DNA from: Pontederia crassipes
Taxonomy: Eukaryota; Streptophyta; Magnoliopsida; Commelinales; Pontederiaceae
Assembly: GCA_030549335.1 (NCBI GenBank)
Contig: JAUKPH010000017.1
Location: forward strand, 5,851,501-5,915,500
Length of the DNA stretch: 64,000 bases
Reading direction: 5' to 3'
Below are positions 1-11,592 of the stretch, in pieces. The notes under the pieces are model-generated. The model saw only the letters and a program-made list of their open reading frames with translations, did not search any database and was not told where the DNA came from. The stretch's first letter is position 1. Every line of letters begins with the position of its first letter. The position numbers and the translations under genes were made by a program.

Positions 1-1051
1 TCTCCTCTTCGTCCTTCTTATTCTTGTTCTTATTCTTCTTCTTCTTCTTCCTCCTCCTCCTCCTCCTCCTGATGGTTTTTGATGCGCAGAGTGATGAGCT
101 GCCACTGTGTGCACAGAGAACATAAGATGCATGACATGTTATAATATATATCATATATAATGTATATACTTTTTTTATCTTGTGTGCAAATGATGCATGA
201 CTAATACTTCAGTTTGCAGCTCATGCATGACATCATATGAGAAGCTTTTTTTATACCTCTCCAAATCAAACGTGGCTTCCTCTTCTCCTGCCTTCTTCTC
301 AGTTTCCATCAAATCTGAAGTCTTAGTATCCTCATTCACCTAATAAAGTGGATCCAAAATGCAAAATTAACAGAAGGCAGAAACACAAAAGATCACAGAA
401 AAGATTCTCGATCAATGTTGAAATTTCCTTCTCTGATGGGCAGAGATTTAGGAAGTTATAACCTCCTGTACAGCTGCATGTATGAAACCCTAATGGCTCT
501 TTTTAAGTATCACAAGAGTGCCAAAATATGTGGACATGTACTACATGTTATCTTGCTTCACTTGCATTTCTAAGCCAACATAGGAATAATAAGGAATTAG
601 CTTCAACAATTCAACTTCATTTTGTCATACAGAGAGGGAAATACCCTAATCACTATAATCATGGAGTAACCAAAGAAAGATAATAGGAAATAAAATAAAT
701 TTGATCAAACTGCCTTCAGCGAAAGATTATGATAAACAACGCGTCTTTTCGACACTTCCATGCGCAAAGAAAAAAAATAGAAAAAATTGAAAGCATTCAA
801 ATGAGGGATCTAAAGTAACCAAAATTGGTGAAAAATTAGAGGGTACTCACTTGATGGACAAGATCTGGCAGCTGTTCAGAGGCAAAGTCCAACACATCCC
901 AAGGAGAGAGATTCAACTCGCATTTCATCGGCGCAGACGGCGGTCGCAGTTCCGCGATTGAATTCTCCGAAGAATTCGAAGATGGCTGCATGAACCAGTA
1001 ATGATTGCTATCAGAACCAAGAACCTTAGAGGAGTTCTTTCTAATGCGCAT
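1..1051 (-). CDS. 5' part of a spliced gene, possible WRC-type nuclear protein (partial)
   Basis: Three exons fit together in frame on the minus strand. Exon 1 (1051-851) starts at the first ATG after an in-frame stop and begins MRIRKN; it ends CAA before a GTGAGT donor. Exon 2 (339-257) follows a TTATTAG acceptor and is acidic (EKKAGEEEATF); its donor is GTATAA. Exon 3 (104-1) follows CACACAG and encodes a long Arg run, then a Lys/Asn run, then acidic residues, open to the window edge. The basic run is written by a (CTC)n/(CTT)n repeat at about 31-70. A second acceptor 6 bases further in keeps the frame, so two isoforms differing by two residues are possible. The start MRIRKN and the later motif LNLSPWDV resemble, from memory, the N-terminus of plant WRC-domain proteins; the WRC domain itself would lie outside the window. 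Exon structure is well supported, the family name is tentative. Confidence 0.6.
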
Positions 1052-1239
1052 GTTTAAACTGGTACAGGGGGAGGGAAGATTAGAATCCTTTTTCCTTGCC
1101 CCCTCTCTCTTCAAAGTTAGGGAGAGGTCTCTTAAGGAGGAGGAGAGTGAGTCATTAGGGTTTTAACTAAGTGTGCTTGAGTAGTTTTCATAGTAAAAGA
1201 ATTTTTTAATCCACATACATTGTATGAGTAATTAATTTG

Positions 1240-4200
1240 TAGATTGCGGTGCATGTTACAGAAAAGAATATCAAATTGGCCATATAAATTTTTGATTTCG
1301 CAAATCAACATTTTGTATTATTTTATATCACTACTATGGTAAGGACGGAGCTAAACCAAAAATTTAATGGGGCCGAGGTAATAAATAGAAATGACGAGTA
1401 TGCTATAACCATTCGCTTATACATAGTCCATATCTCCTTTTATTATTGATATATCATTATTTCTAGTTATCTACATATGGCTTTAAAAATATTGGATGAA
1501 ATTTGATGTCTTATATATCAAATAGAATATTTTAAACATAAAATTTATAAATTTTAATAATTAAATTTGTGCATCATTTTTGCAGTATGCATGTTTCATG
1601 TATATTTTTTCATATTAAAATTATAAATACTAGAATTTTATAAAATGTATTAAATAGAATAAAACTTTAAGCACAATATCATGTATAATAAATGAACATC
1701 ATATTGAAGAGTTTAAAAAATGAGTAGTGGTGCATGTTAGAGAAAAGAATATCAAATTGGTCATAAACCAAAAGTTTTTGCTTTCACTGAACAATAGTTT
1801 TTTATTATTTCATTTCACTACTATGATAATAAATTTTTTGCATCTTACATTGTGGTATGCATGTGTCATGCATATTTTTTCACAATTAAAATTATAAGTA
1901 ATATAATTTGTATTAAATATTTTAGAAAGAATAAAACTTTAAGCAAAACATGATGTCTAAGAAGTGAACATCATATTAAAGAGACTAAAAAAAATTTAAA
2001 TTGTGGTGCATGTTAGAGAAAAGAATATCAAATTGGCTTGACAAAATAATTACTTTTTTTATTATTTCATATCAATACTTTGATAATCAAAATGAGAAAT
2101 TTTGATAATCGAATTTGTGCATTGTACACTATGGTATGCATGTGCCATACATTTTTTCTAATTAAAATTATAAATAACATAATTATATTAAATGATATTA
2201 TAATAATAAAATTTTAAACACAACATGATGTCTAAGTAGTGAATATCATATCAAAGAGCCTAAAAAATTGAATTATGTTGCATGCCATAGAAAAGAATAT
2301 CAAATTGACCATAAACCGTAAGTTTTGGTTTCACAAGACAAACATTTGTATCATTCATATCAGTACTTTAAAGTTAATAGAACTAAGCTAAAACCTTAAG
2401 GGGGCCACAATATATAATAATTATAGGTATTTTATTATACATAGTTCAATATCTCATTTTATTATTGATATATGAATATTGTTAGCTTTCTACATGTGCC
2501 TTTAAAAGCATTCGATGAAATTCGATGACTTTATACAAAGAAGAATTGAACTTAAACAATTAATAAAATTTAATAATAAAATTTGTGCATCGTACAATCT
2601 GATCTGCATTTTTTTCATAATTAAAATTATAAATACTAGAAAAAAACTCATAAAGAATAAAAATTTTAGCATAACATGATGTCTAAGAAGTTAACATTAT
2701 ATTAAAGAGTCTTTAAAGACTAAATTGTGGTGCATGTTAGAGAAAATAATATCAAATTAGCCATAGACCATAAGTTTTTTTTAATCCATAAAATTTAATT
2801 AATCAAATTTGTGCATCCTACATTGTGTCATGCATATTTTTCATAATTAAAAATATAAACACTAGAATTTGTATTAACTTGTTTTAAAGAATACAACTTT
2901 AAGTACAAATGTCTAAGAAACCACATCATATTGAAGAGTTTAAAAAAATTGAATAGGATGTTAAACAAAAGAATACCAAATTTGTCATAGACCACAAGAT
3001 TTTGATTTCACAAAACAATCATTTTTTTTGATATTTCATCACTACAATGATAAGGATGGAGTAAGCTAAAACTTTAAAAGGGGCCTAGATATATAATAAA
3101 CATAGAACGATGGACACGCTCGAGACATTCAATTATCTATGGTCGATAATTTTATTATTGATATATCATTCTTTTTAGTTTTTTGCATGTTAGTTTAAAA
3201 ATATTGGATGAAATTCGATGACTTATATAACAAATAAAATATTTTAAACTTAAACAATTGATAAAATTTAATAATCATATTTGTGTATCATGAATTATGG
3301 TATGCATGTTCCATGCATATTTTTCATAATAAAAATTATAAATACTAGACTTTGAATTAAATTATCTTATAAAGAGTAAAATTTTAATCACAACATGATA
3401 TGTCTAAGTAGTGAATTGATATTAAAGCATTAAAAAAACTGAATTGTGTTGCATGGTAGAAAAAAAACATCTAATTGTTTATAGACTATAAGTTTTTCAT
3501 TTCGCAAAACAATCATTTTATTATTTTATATTGATAAACTTAAACAATTAATGAAATTTAACATGCAAATTTTGAATCGTACATTGTGTTATGCCGGTGT
3601 CATGCATATGTTTCACAATTACAATTATAAATACTAGAATTTGAATTAAATTATTTTAGAAAGATTAAAATCATAAGCACAACACGATCTCTAATAAGTG
3701 AACATCATATTAAAAAAAATTCAATTGTAGTGTATGCTAGAGAAAAATATCAAATTGGTTATAAACTATAAGTTTTTAGTTTTGCAAAATAGTCATTTTT
3801 GTTATTTTATGGTGACAAGCTTAAACAATTGATGAAATTTAACATTCAAATTCGTGAATCCTACATTGTGCTATGCATGTGTCATGCATATTTTTCATAA
3901 TTAAAGTTATAAATTCTATACTTTGAATTAAATTATCTTGTAAAAAGTAAAAGTTTAAGCACAACATGATGTCTAAGGAGTGAACACCATATTAAAGAAT
4001 TAAAAAACCTAATTGTGTTGCATATTAGAGAAAACACATCAAATTGACTATAAATTAAGGTTTTTGACTTTGTAAAACAATCATTTTTATTATTTCACAG
4101 TGATAAACTAAAACAATTGATGAAGTTCGACATTCAAATTTTTGCATATTTTTCATAATAAAAATTATAAATACTAAAATTTTTATTATTTATCTTAGAA

Positions 4201-7200
4201 AGAGTAAAAGTTTAAGCACAATATTTTTGTCTAAGGAGTGGACGATATATTAAAAAATTTTAAAAAACTTAATTGTAATAGAGAAAAACATTAAGTTGGT
4301 TATACACTATAAGTTTTTTACAATAATTTTTATTATTTCATAGTGATAAAATTTAACAATAGATAAAGTTTAGCATTCAAATATAGAAATTTAGTATGCA
4401 TGTGTCATGCATTTTTTTCATAATCAAAATTATAAATATTAGAATTTGCATTAATCTATCTTATAAAAAGTAAAAGTTTAAGCACAACATGACTAGGAGT
4501 GAACGCCATATAAAATAATTAAAAAAAATAAATTGTGGTGCATATTAGAGAAAAAAACATCAAATTGTCTATACACTATAAGTTTTTTTTTGCAAAAAAT
4601 CATTTTTATTATTTTATAGTGATAAACTTAAACAATTGATGAATTTTAGCATTTAAATTTGGGAAATTGGTATGCATGTGTCATGCATATTTTTCATATA
4701 AATATTAGAATTTGTATTAATTATTTTAAAAAGATTAAAGCGTGTCATGCATTTTTTCCATAATCAAAATTATAAATATTAGAATTTGCATTAAACTATC
4801 TTATAAAGAGTAAAAGTTTAAATAGAAAATGATGTCTCATAATTGAACATCATATTAAAGAATTAAAAAAAAACTAAATTATGGTGCATATTAAATAAAA
4901 ACATAAAATTGGCTATATATTATAAGTTTTTTATTTTGCAAAACAATAATTTTTATTATTTCATAGTGATAAAATTAAACAATTGATGAAGTTTAGCATT
5001 TAAATTTGAGAATTTGGTATGCATGTGTGATGCATTTTTTTCACAATCAAAATTATAAATAGTAGAATATAATATAAGAGTACAAGTTTAATCACAACAT
5101 AATGTCTAAGAAGTGAATATAATATTCAAAAAATAAAATAAAACTCAATTTTTGTGCATGTTAATGAAAAAATCAAATTGCCTATAGATAATAAGTTGTT
5201 GCCTTCACAAAAAAATCATTTTTTATTATTTCATATTATAATATGATAATGACAAGCTAAATTTAAAAGGGGGTCGAGATATAAAATAACTATAATAAAT
5301 AAAAAAATACAAGTATATATAAGCATTAGGTCAATATCTCATTTTATTATTGATATGTCAATTTTTTAGTTTTATACATGTGACTTTAAAAACATTGGAT
5401 GAAATTCGATAACTCATATATCAAATCAATATGTTAACTTAAATAATTTATAAAAATTAATAAATTTGTACAAAAACATCAAATTTTTCATACATTATAA
5501 GTTTTTGGTTTTGCAAAACAATCATTTTTATTATTTCATAATGATAAATTTAAACAATTGACGAAGTTTAGGATTCAGATTTGGTTAATTTGTTATGCAT
5601 ATGTTATAATTTTTCTATAATCAAAATTATAAATATTAAAATTTGCATTAAACTATCTTATAAAGAGTAAAAATTTAAGCAAAACATGATGTCTAAGGAG
5701 TGAATGTCATATTAAAGAATTAAAAAAAACTGAATTGTGGTGCATATTATAGAAAAAAAAACATCAAAGTGTATATACACCGTAAGTTTTTTATTTCACA
5801 AAAAAATCATTTTTATTATTCATAGCGATAAACTTAAACAATTGATGAAGTTTAGAATTAAAATTTGGAAATTTGTTATGTGTGTGTGCATATTTTTCAT
5901 TATCAAAATTATTTAAGTGTATATACATCATATTTTTTTAGAAAAAGAATGAAAGTTTAAGCATGTCTAAGAAGTGAGCATAATATTAAAATAACAAAAA
6001 AAAAACTCAATTTTGGTGCATGTTAGAGAAAAAAATTTATCAAATTGGCTATTAGATAATAAATTGTTGGTTTTTGCATAATAAATCTTTTTTTTTATTC
6101 CATATCACTAATATGATAACAAAGCTAAACTAAAAAAATTAAGGTACCAAGATATATAATAATTACAATAAAAAAATTACAAGTATCTATAAGTCTTATA
6201 CTATAAATAATTCAATATTTCATTTTATTATTGATATATCAGATTTTTAGTTTTATACATGTGGCTTTAAAAAGCATTGGATGAAATTCGATAAGTAATA
6301 TATTGAAAAAAATATTTTAACTTAAATAATTCATAAAAATTAATTATACATAGTTCAATATCACATTATATTATTTCTATATCATTATTTTTTGTTTTCT
6401 ACATGTGAGTTTAAAAACATTGGATGAAATTCAATGACTTATATATCAAATAAAATATTTTAAACTTAAACAATTGATAAATTTTAATAATAAAGTTTCA
6501 TACTTGTGTTATGTATGTATAATGATTTTTTTCATAATTAATATTATAAATACTAGAACTTATATTAAATTGTCTTAGATAGAATAAAAATTAAAGATGT
6601 ATAAGAAGTGATATTATTAAAGAGTCTAAAAATTTGAATTTTGGTGCATGTTAGAGAAAAATAATATTAATTTCATAGACAATAAATTTTGTTTTCACAA
6701 AAAAATCATTTTTATTATTCATCACTATTATGATAATCAAATTTATAAAATTTAATAATAAAATTTGTGCTTCTTATATTGTGATATACATGTGCCATAC
6801 AATTATTTTCATGATTAAAATTATAAAGACTATTATTGTATTAAATTATCTTAGAAAGAATAAAACTTTGAGTACAATATGATGTATAAAAAATAAGAGT
6901 TAGTTTCTTATATCTCCTCTGAACTATAGTGATTTTTCGCATCTGTCCTTAATATATAAACTTACAATAGCACTCCATAAACTATACCACAATTTCCATT
7001 TGAGTCCATCCATCATATTCTATTAGTTTTTTCATTATTTTTTATTTTTCAATTTATGAAATGACTAAACTACCTCTCTACAACTTGAAATAAATGTCAA
7101 CCTTTTTTTTCTTTGTTGAATGAAATTTAGTCATTTAATAACTCAAAAAAATAAAAAATAATGGAAAAGTTAAACGGATGGATTGAAGTGAAAATCTTGG

Positions 7201-7330
7201 CACAGTCTAGGGGGCGTTAGATAAGTTCTTATATTAGGGACAGATGCAAAAAATCACTATAATTCAAGGGAGGTTTAAGAAATTAACCCAAAAAATAAAT
7301 ATCATATTAAAGATTTTAAAACAAACTTAA
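1240..7330. repeat. Degenerate complex tandem array, basic unit about 270-290 bp
   Basis: A landmark of the form tgcatgttagagaaaa followed by tatcaaattgg recurs near 1250, 1731, 2008, 2280, 2731, 2958, 3451, 3731, 4020, 4277, 4540, 4885, 5154, 5741, 6017 and 6643. A second landmark, tatgcatgtgtcatgcat, and a third, aagcacaacatgatgtctaa, follow in the same order in each unit. Most spacings are 255-290 bp. Several units are longer because they contain an extra block of about 190 bp with the words aaggggg-cc-agatatataataa and aacattggatgaaattcga (around 1340-1530, 2375-2560, 3055-3240, 5230-5430, 6110-6330, and again near 6350-6460). Copies are diverged by substitutions and small indels. No reading frame spans a unit. 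It behaves like an old satellite-like array rather than a gene family. Confidence 0.85.
6888..7298. mobile_element. Mutator-like MITE with 9-bp target duplications
   Basis: Body 6897-7289 (393 bp). The first 65 bases and the reverse complement of the last 65 match closely; shared words include tatagtgattttt and gcatctgtcc. It is flanked by the perfect 9-bp direct repeat aaaaaataa at 6888-6896 and 7290-7298, the length typical of Mutator-like elements. There is no coding capacity. It sits inside a unit of the tandem array, between the words gatgt-taa and atcatattaaag that are contiguous in other units, so the empty site can be read directly. Confidence 0.85.
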
Positions 7331-7738
7331 TTTTTACTGATTGAAAAAGAAATGATAAATTTGAGAGTTTACTTTTTTTATATTTATATGTTTTGCCCAA
7401 TTTCTAATACTTTGTTGAAATAAAAAGCTGATTATTTTGAAATTACCAATTTATTAGGTTACTAATTATTTTAAAAATTATATTGAATATAAACTTAGTT
7501 TACAAAAGGAAGATGAAATATTGAAAAATGTGTAAAAAATTGTGTTTATTCTAAAGATATTAGTTCACTGTGACATGAACATGTAAACTCATTTCATATA
7601 GACATAAAAAAATACTATTACTTTCATTTAAATAAGTGAATGTAATTGTTGGATCACTATTATTCCTCAATTTTTTATACTAAAAACCATCATCATCATC
7701 ATCATCATCATCATTGTTGTTGTTGTTATTATTGTTGC

Positions 7739-7836
<98 letters not shown>

Positions 7837-8960
7837 GTGTAGATATTTACACCTTTTTGTTTATATAAAAAATACTTTTATTTAATTTTTTGAATTAGTT
7901 AAATAATATTTAACTAAATATACTTTTCTACTATTTCATTAGTTTGTTTTCTATCTCTCCATATTAACTTATTTATCTCATCTCCTTTTTTTCCTCTGTC
8001 TTATCTCTCTTTCATTATCTATATCTTTCCCTTTACTCATTTTCATTCTCTATTGTTTTTTTTCCTGCTATCTTATTTTTCATTTGCACTCTCCTTCCAT
8101 CTCTCCTCTCTTCTCCTATATATACACACATATACATATATAATCATAAAAAAACTAACTAATATTATTTCTAAAAATAAAAAAATTTAAGCACTACTAC
8201 ATTTTTATTCCTTTGAAAAAATATTATTATATAAATGATAAAATTTAAATAGGCTAAAATGAATATACTGCAGAGAAAATGCAGTGTCTACACTACAGCA
8301 TAAGCTCAATTTTAATTGAAGGTTGAGATCTTATCTTAACTTTAACACTCATGTGACTTTTTCCCACCAAAAAATAGATATATATGCTTCATTGTTCCCT
8401 CTCTCCTAAAAAATTAGTAAAAGAAAAGGTTGATGTCTGGCTTCCTTCCCTCTTCAATCAAGTAGCCTCGCGCTCGAGCCTCGCGTCTGAGATTGCCACA
8501 TGTCAAAGAGTTCACCTTGGCGGAGATCTCCATGCTTGAGTGTGAGCCTTCCTCACACCGATTTCACCTTCCCGGGGGTCCCCTATGCATGAGCTCTCTT
8601 TGTTTTTAGGGATATTTCTTTCCCTCCCTTTTTTCCTTCCCCTCTGATAAAGTTCGTCACACAGAGCAAAAGATCTTAGTATTTATGTTCATTTTAATTC
8701 TATTTTCAGAACTTTGAAGCTTCAGATATAGTGATTTGTAATAAAGATATCCTATTTTTAACTCTTTTTTCAACCCCTTACGTCTTCTTATACTGAACAA
8801 TGGAACTTAAGTAGCTTCTCTCTCTAACAAAGAGCTCATCCCATACATCAACTCTCTATAGTCACTACTAGAATACCAACACAGCCATGGTGAGCGCCTT
8901 ATGAGCTATGACAATAATTAATTAAACAACTAGAAACAAAGAAAACTGATTCAAAGGAAG
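7331..8960. other. AT-rich intergenic sequence with a compound microsatellite
   Basis: Apart from the microsatellite at 7688-7834 I see no gene. A less AT-rich patch at 8440-8600 includes gcctcgcgctcgagcctcg but has no convincing reading frame or splice pattern. It could be a decayed gene fragment or part of an old element. Confidence 0.5.
7688..7834. repeat. Compound trinucleotide microsatellite (ATC)n(TTG)n(ATT)n
   Basis: About eight copies of CAT/ATC (7688-7713) are followed by about five of TGT/GTT and then about 32 uninterrupted copies of TTA up to 7834. One frame would read His, Cys and Tyr runs, but that is a consequence of the repeat and not a protein. Confidence 0.95.
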
Positions 8961-9249
8961 AGTTGAAACAAATAGAGTGAAGCGTGTGACACTCATAGCA
9001 GCATTCAAGAAAATTAATTAAAACAAACCGATTCTATGGGCATCTGTAATGGAGCTCCGGTGAGGCGAACTTGATGGGATAGAAAGGAAATGAAGCTGTG
9101 GAAGACAACTTTTTTAGGAGAGGGAAGAAGAGACAATCGAAAGAGCTCATGTGTCTGCTAAAGAAAAAGTAAAATCTCAACGATTGATTAAATGAATGAT
9201 TGAGACTTGCTCTGTTTCCAGTGCCCTCAAAGTAAAAAATTTTTAAGTG

Positions 9250-10808
9250 CATAATTGAAATGAAAGTAAAGTATTAAACATAATAATCCATTAAACTATT
9301 GTCCTCGTATACACACACATATCCAATGCATATATAAATGTTTAGTATTTGTTTCAAACATCATCTCTAAATCATCTAAAGCTTGAGCAAATAAATAATT
9401 AAAATTATTATTTATGACATAAAAATCACTTTCTATAGCTTTGATGGTGCATCATATGGTTGAACTATCGATTGAGGAAGTTTCAAGTAGAGACCACTTG
9501 TCACAATCAATGAACCTTATATATAATTACATCACATTCTCTAGTATACACTTTTAAGCATATCTTGTTATGTTTTTACAATTTATTTCTTAGTACTAAT
9601 GAAAATTTTATTTAACAAATTTTGTATTGATATATTTTTCAAATACCTTAATTATTTTTCATTCTTTCTGTATAACTAGTTTGAACCAATTATTTTGTCG
9701 GACCTTGTATTGGTCTTTTTTTTCAAAAGTAACATCAAATATTGCATGTTTTGGGAGAAGAGTTGTTGGGATACTTTGCACAATGAACAAAGATGAGTAG
9801 GGTCAATGAATTTTTTAGTCTATTATATATAATATAATATAATAATGAGGTAAATTTGAAACTTGCATCCCCACCCTAAATTAGGTTAGCTATAATTTAA
9901 GAGCATATTATTTAATATTATAAAAAATAATTTATTTTTAAAATTTATTTTAATATTGTTAATTTTATAGTATTGCCCCCCCCCCCCCCCCCCCCCCCCT
10001 CAAATTTTTGATCAGTTTTAGGAAAGTGCTCTTCGAGGTTGATATGTTATTGGTATAAATTTCTCATTCAAGAGACCACTTTAGATCAAGTAAGTCCTTC
10101 TTGACTTTGACCATAAAAAATTAATTATTGAAGGAATGGGATCTACCAATATGGCATGTGTATAAAAAAGAAAATAGTGTTGTGTATTGGATTGTCAAAC
10201 TTGACATTACAACTTCAAGGCACTCACTTCTTTGACAGTCCACTAGTTGGAATAGGCAAGACTTTAGTTGGTGATCTTGCTAGGTCACTATGTCCAATCT
10301 TGTTTAGTGTAATGCTTTTGGGTTGTTTTATTTAAGCTATGACTCTGACCGTGTATCATAAAAATATTGTCAAAATAATTTTTATATAAGAAACTAATTA
10401 TATAACAGCCCAAGGTTATGGACCAAGGGAAACAATACATATTTTCATGTGAAAAAAATATGAAGGTTCTCATGAACTTATACATAGTTATCTCTTCACC
10501 TATCAAAACATATTTTAAACCCAATGTGAAAAATATCTTAATGAGCTAGGAGGTGTTTAGAAAAGATATCAAATATAATCTCGCATGAAAATTTGAACTA
10601 TGTGAAAAATATGGTCCAACATGTGCCCAACTCAATGAGGGACATTGAATTCCTAAGGAGGAAAGAGTTGTACATTCTCACATGAACAAAATATAGAAGT
10701 GACTATCAAATTATATGTAAGTATTTCTTCACTTATTAAGATACATTTTAAACTTATATAAATCGAACAATATCTTGATGGACTATGAAGGAGTTACAAA
10801 TTATGTGG
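9250..10808. other. AT-rich intergenic region with a diverged direct duplication
   Basis: No gene is supported. Two stretches, about 10475-10555 and 10705-10795, share the order tatacatag-tatctcttcac, aaaacatattttaaac and aatatcttgatgga with many differences, suggesting an old direct duplication or part of a decayed retroelement. Confidence 0.4.
9976..9999. repeat. 24-base poly-C tract
   Basis: An uninterrupted run of 24 C lies in AT-rich DNA between tattg and tcaaattttt. The length may be uncertain, because assemblers handle such homopolymers poorly. Confidence 0.95.
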
Positions 10809-11592
10809 TTTAACGTGGGGGTAAATTACACTGATCGTCTCCCAACTTTAGGTCAATATCTCAACGATTCTCCAACTTTAATTTGTAACTAGGCTATCCC
10901 GAAACTTTATTTTTCTTGTACGCATGGTCTCCTGACCGGTGATAGCCAATTTCTCGATTATATTAATGACATGGCATAATATAAAGTAATAAAATATTAT
11001 AAATTAATAAAAAATATTATAAAAATAAAAATGACAGCCGTCGGCGCCATCCCGTGTGAACTCGTCGGCGCGCGAGCTCGCATAGGAGGGCACAGGTAAA
11101 AGGGTGCCGGCGCCCCTCGCGAGCTTGCATGGGGGGCGTAAGGGGGCGCCGACCCCCCTTTTTCTCGCTCGCTCATCGGCCCCCGTGCAAGCTCGCCAGC
11201 GTGCGAGCTCGGACAAGGGGCGCCAGCCCAATTTCTTCCTCGCGCAAGGCGAGGGAGAAAAAGGGGGGCGGTGTCCCCTGCGCGAGCTCGCATGGGGGGC
11301 ACCGGCCCCCCTTCTTCCTCGCACGCGGTGAGTGAGAAAGGGGGGGGGGGGGGGGGGGCGACAGCCCCCTTTTTATTTTTTTATTAATTTTTAATATTTT
11401 AATATTACTTTGTATTGTGCCACGTCAGCACTGTAACTAGGAAACTAGTCATTATCGATCAGGAGGACTAAGCGTGTAAAAAAATTAAATGTTGAGAATT
11501 TTATAGTTACGAATTAAAATTTGCGGACTGAGTTGTTACCACACCCAAAGTTGGAGGATGATTCGTCATCCGTGTAATTTCTATTTAACATG
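10809..11592. mobile_element. Mutator-like element with long inverted ends and a GC-rich core
   Basis: The body is 10818-11583. The left end reads taaattacac then cccaactttaggt, and the reverse complement of the right end reads aaattacacgg then ctccaactttgggt. The similarity continues inward past the words taatttgtaac and ctcctga-cg to gacatggca versus gacgtggca. Flanks are tttaacgtg (10809-10817) and tttaacatg (11584-11592), a 9-bp duplication with one mismatch. The core at 11035-11372 is very GC-rich and consists of repeated motifs of the type gcgcgagctcgcatgggggg, ending in a run of 19 G at 11340-11358. The long frames in the core are open on both strands because the sequence is GC-rich and repetitive. 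I see no host gene in it. Confidence 0.75.
11340..11358. repeat. 19-base poly-G tract
   Basis: This uninterrupted G run lies at the inner right side of the GC-rich core of the Mutator-like element. The exact length may be an assembly approximation. Confidence 0.95.

Noticed and set aside
7646-7885. Frame with His, Cys and long Tyr runs
   Set aside because: It is the translation of a compound trinucleotide microsatellite; there is no gene context.
10997-11335. Overlapping Ala/Arg/Pro-rich frames on both strands
   Set aside because: They arise from the repetitive GC-rich core of a Mutator-like element; open frames on both strands show lack of coding constraint.
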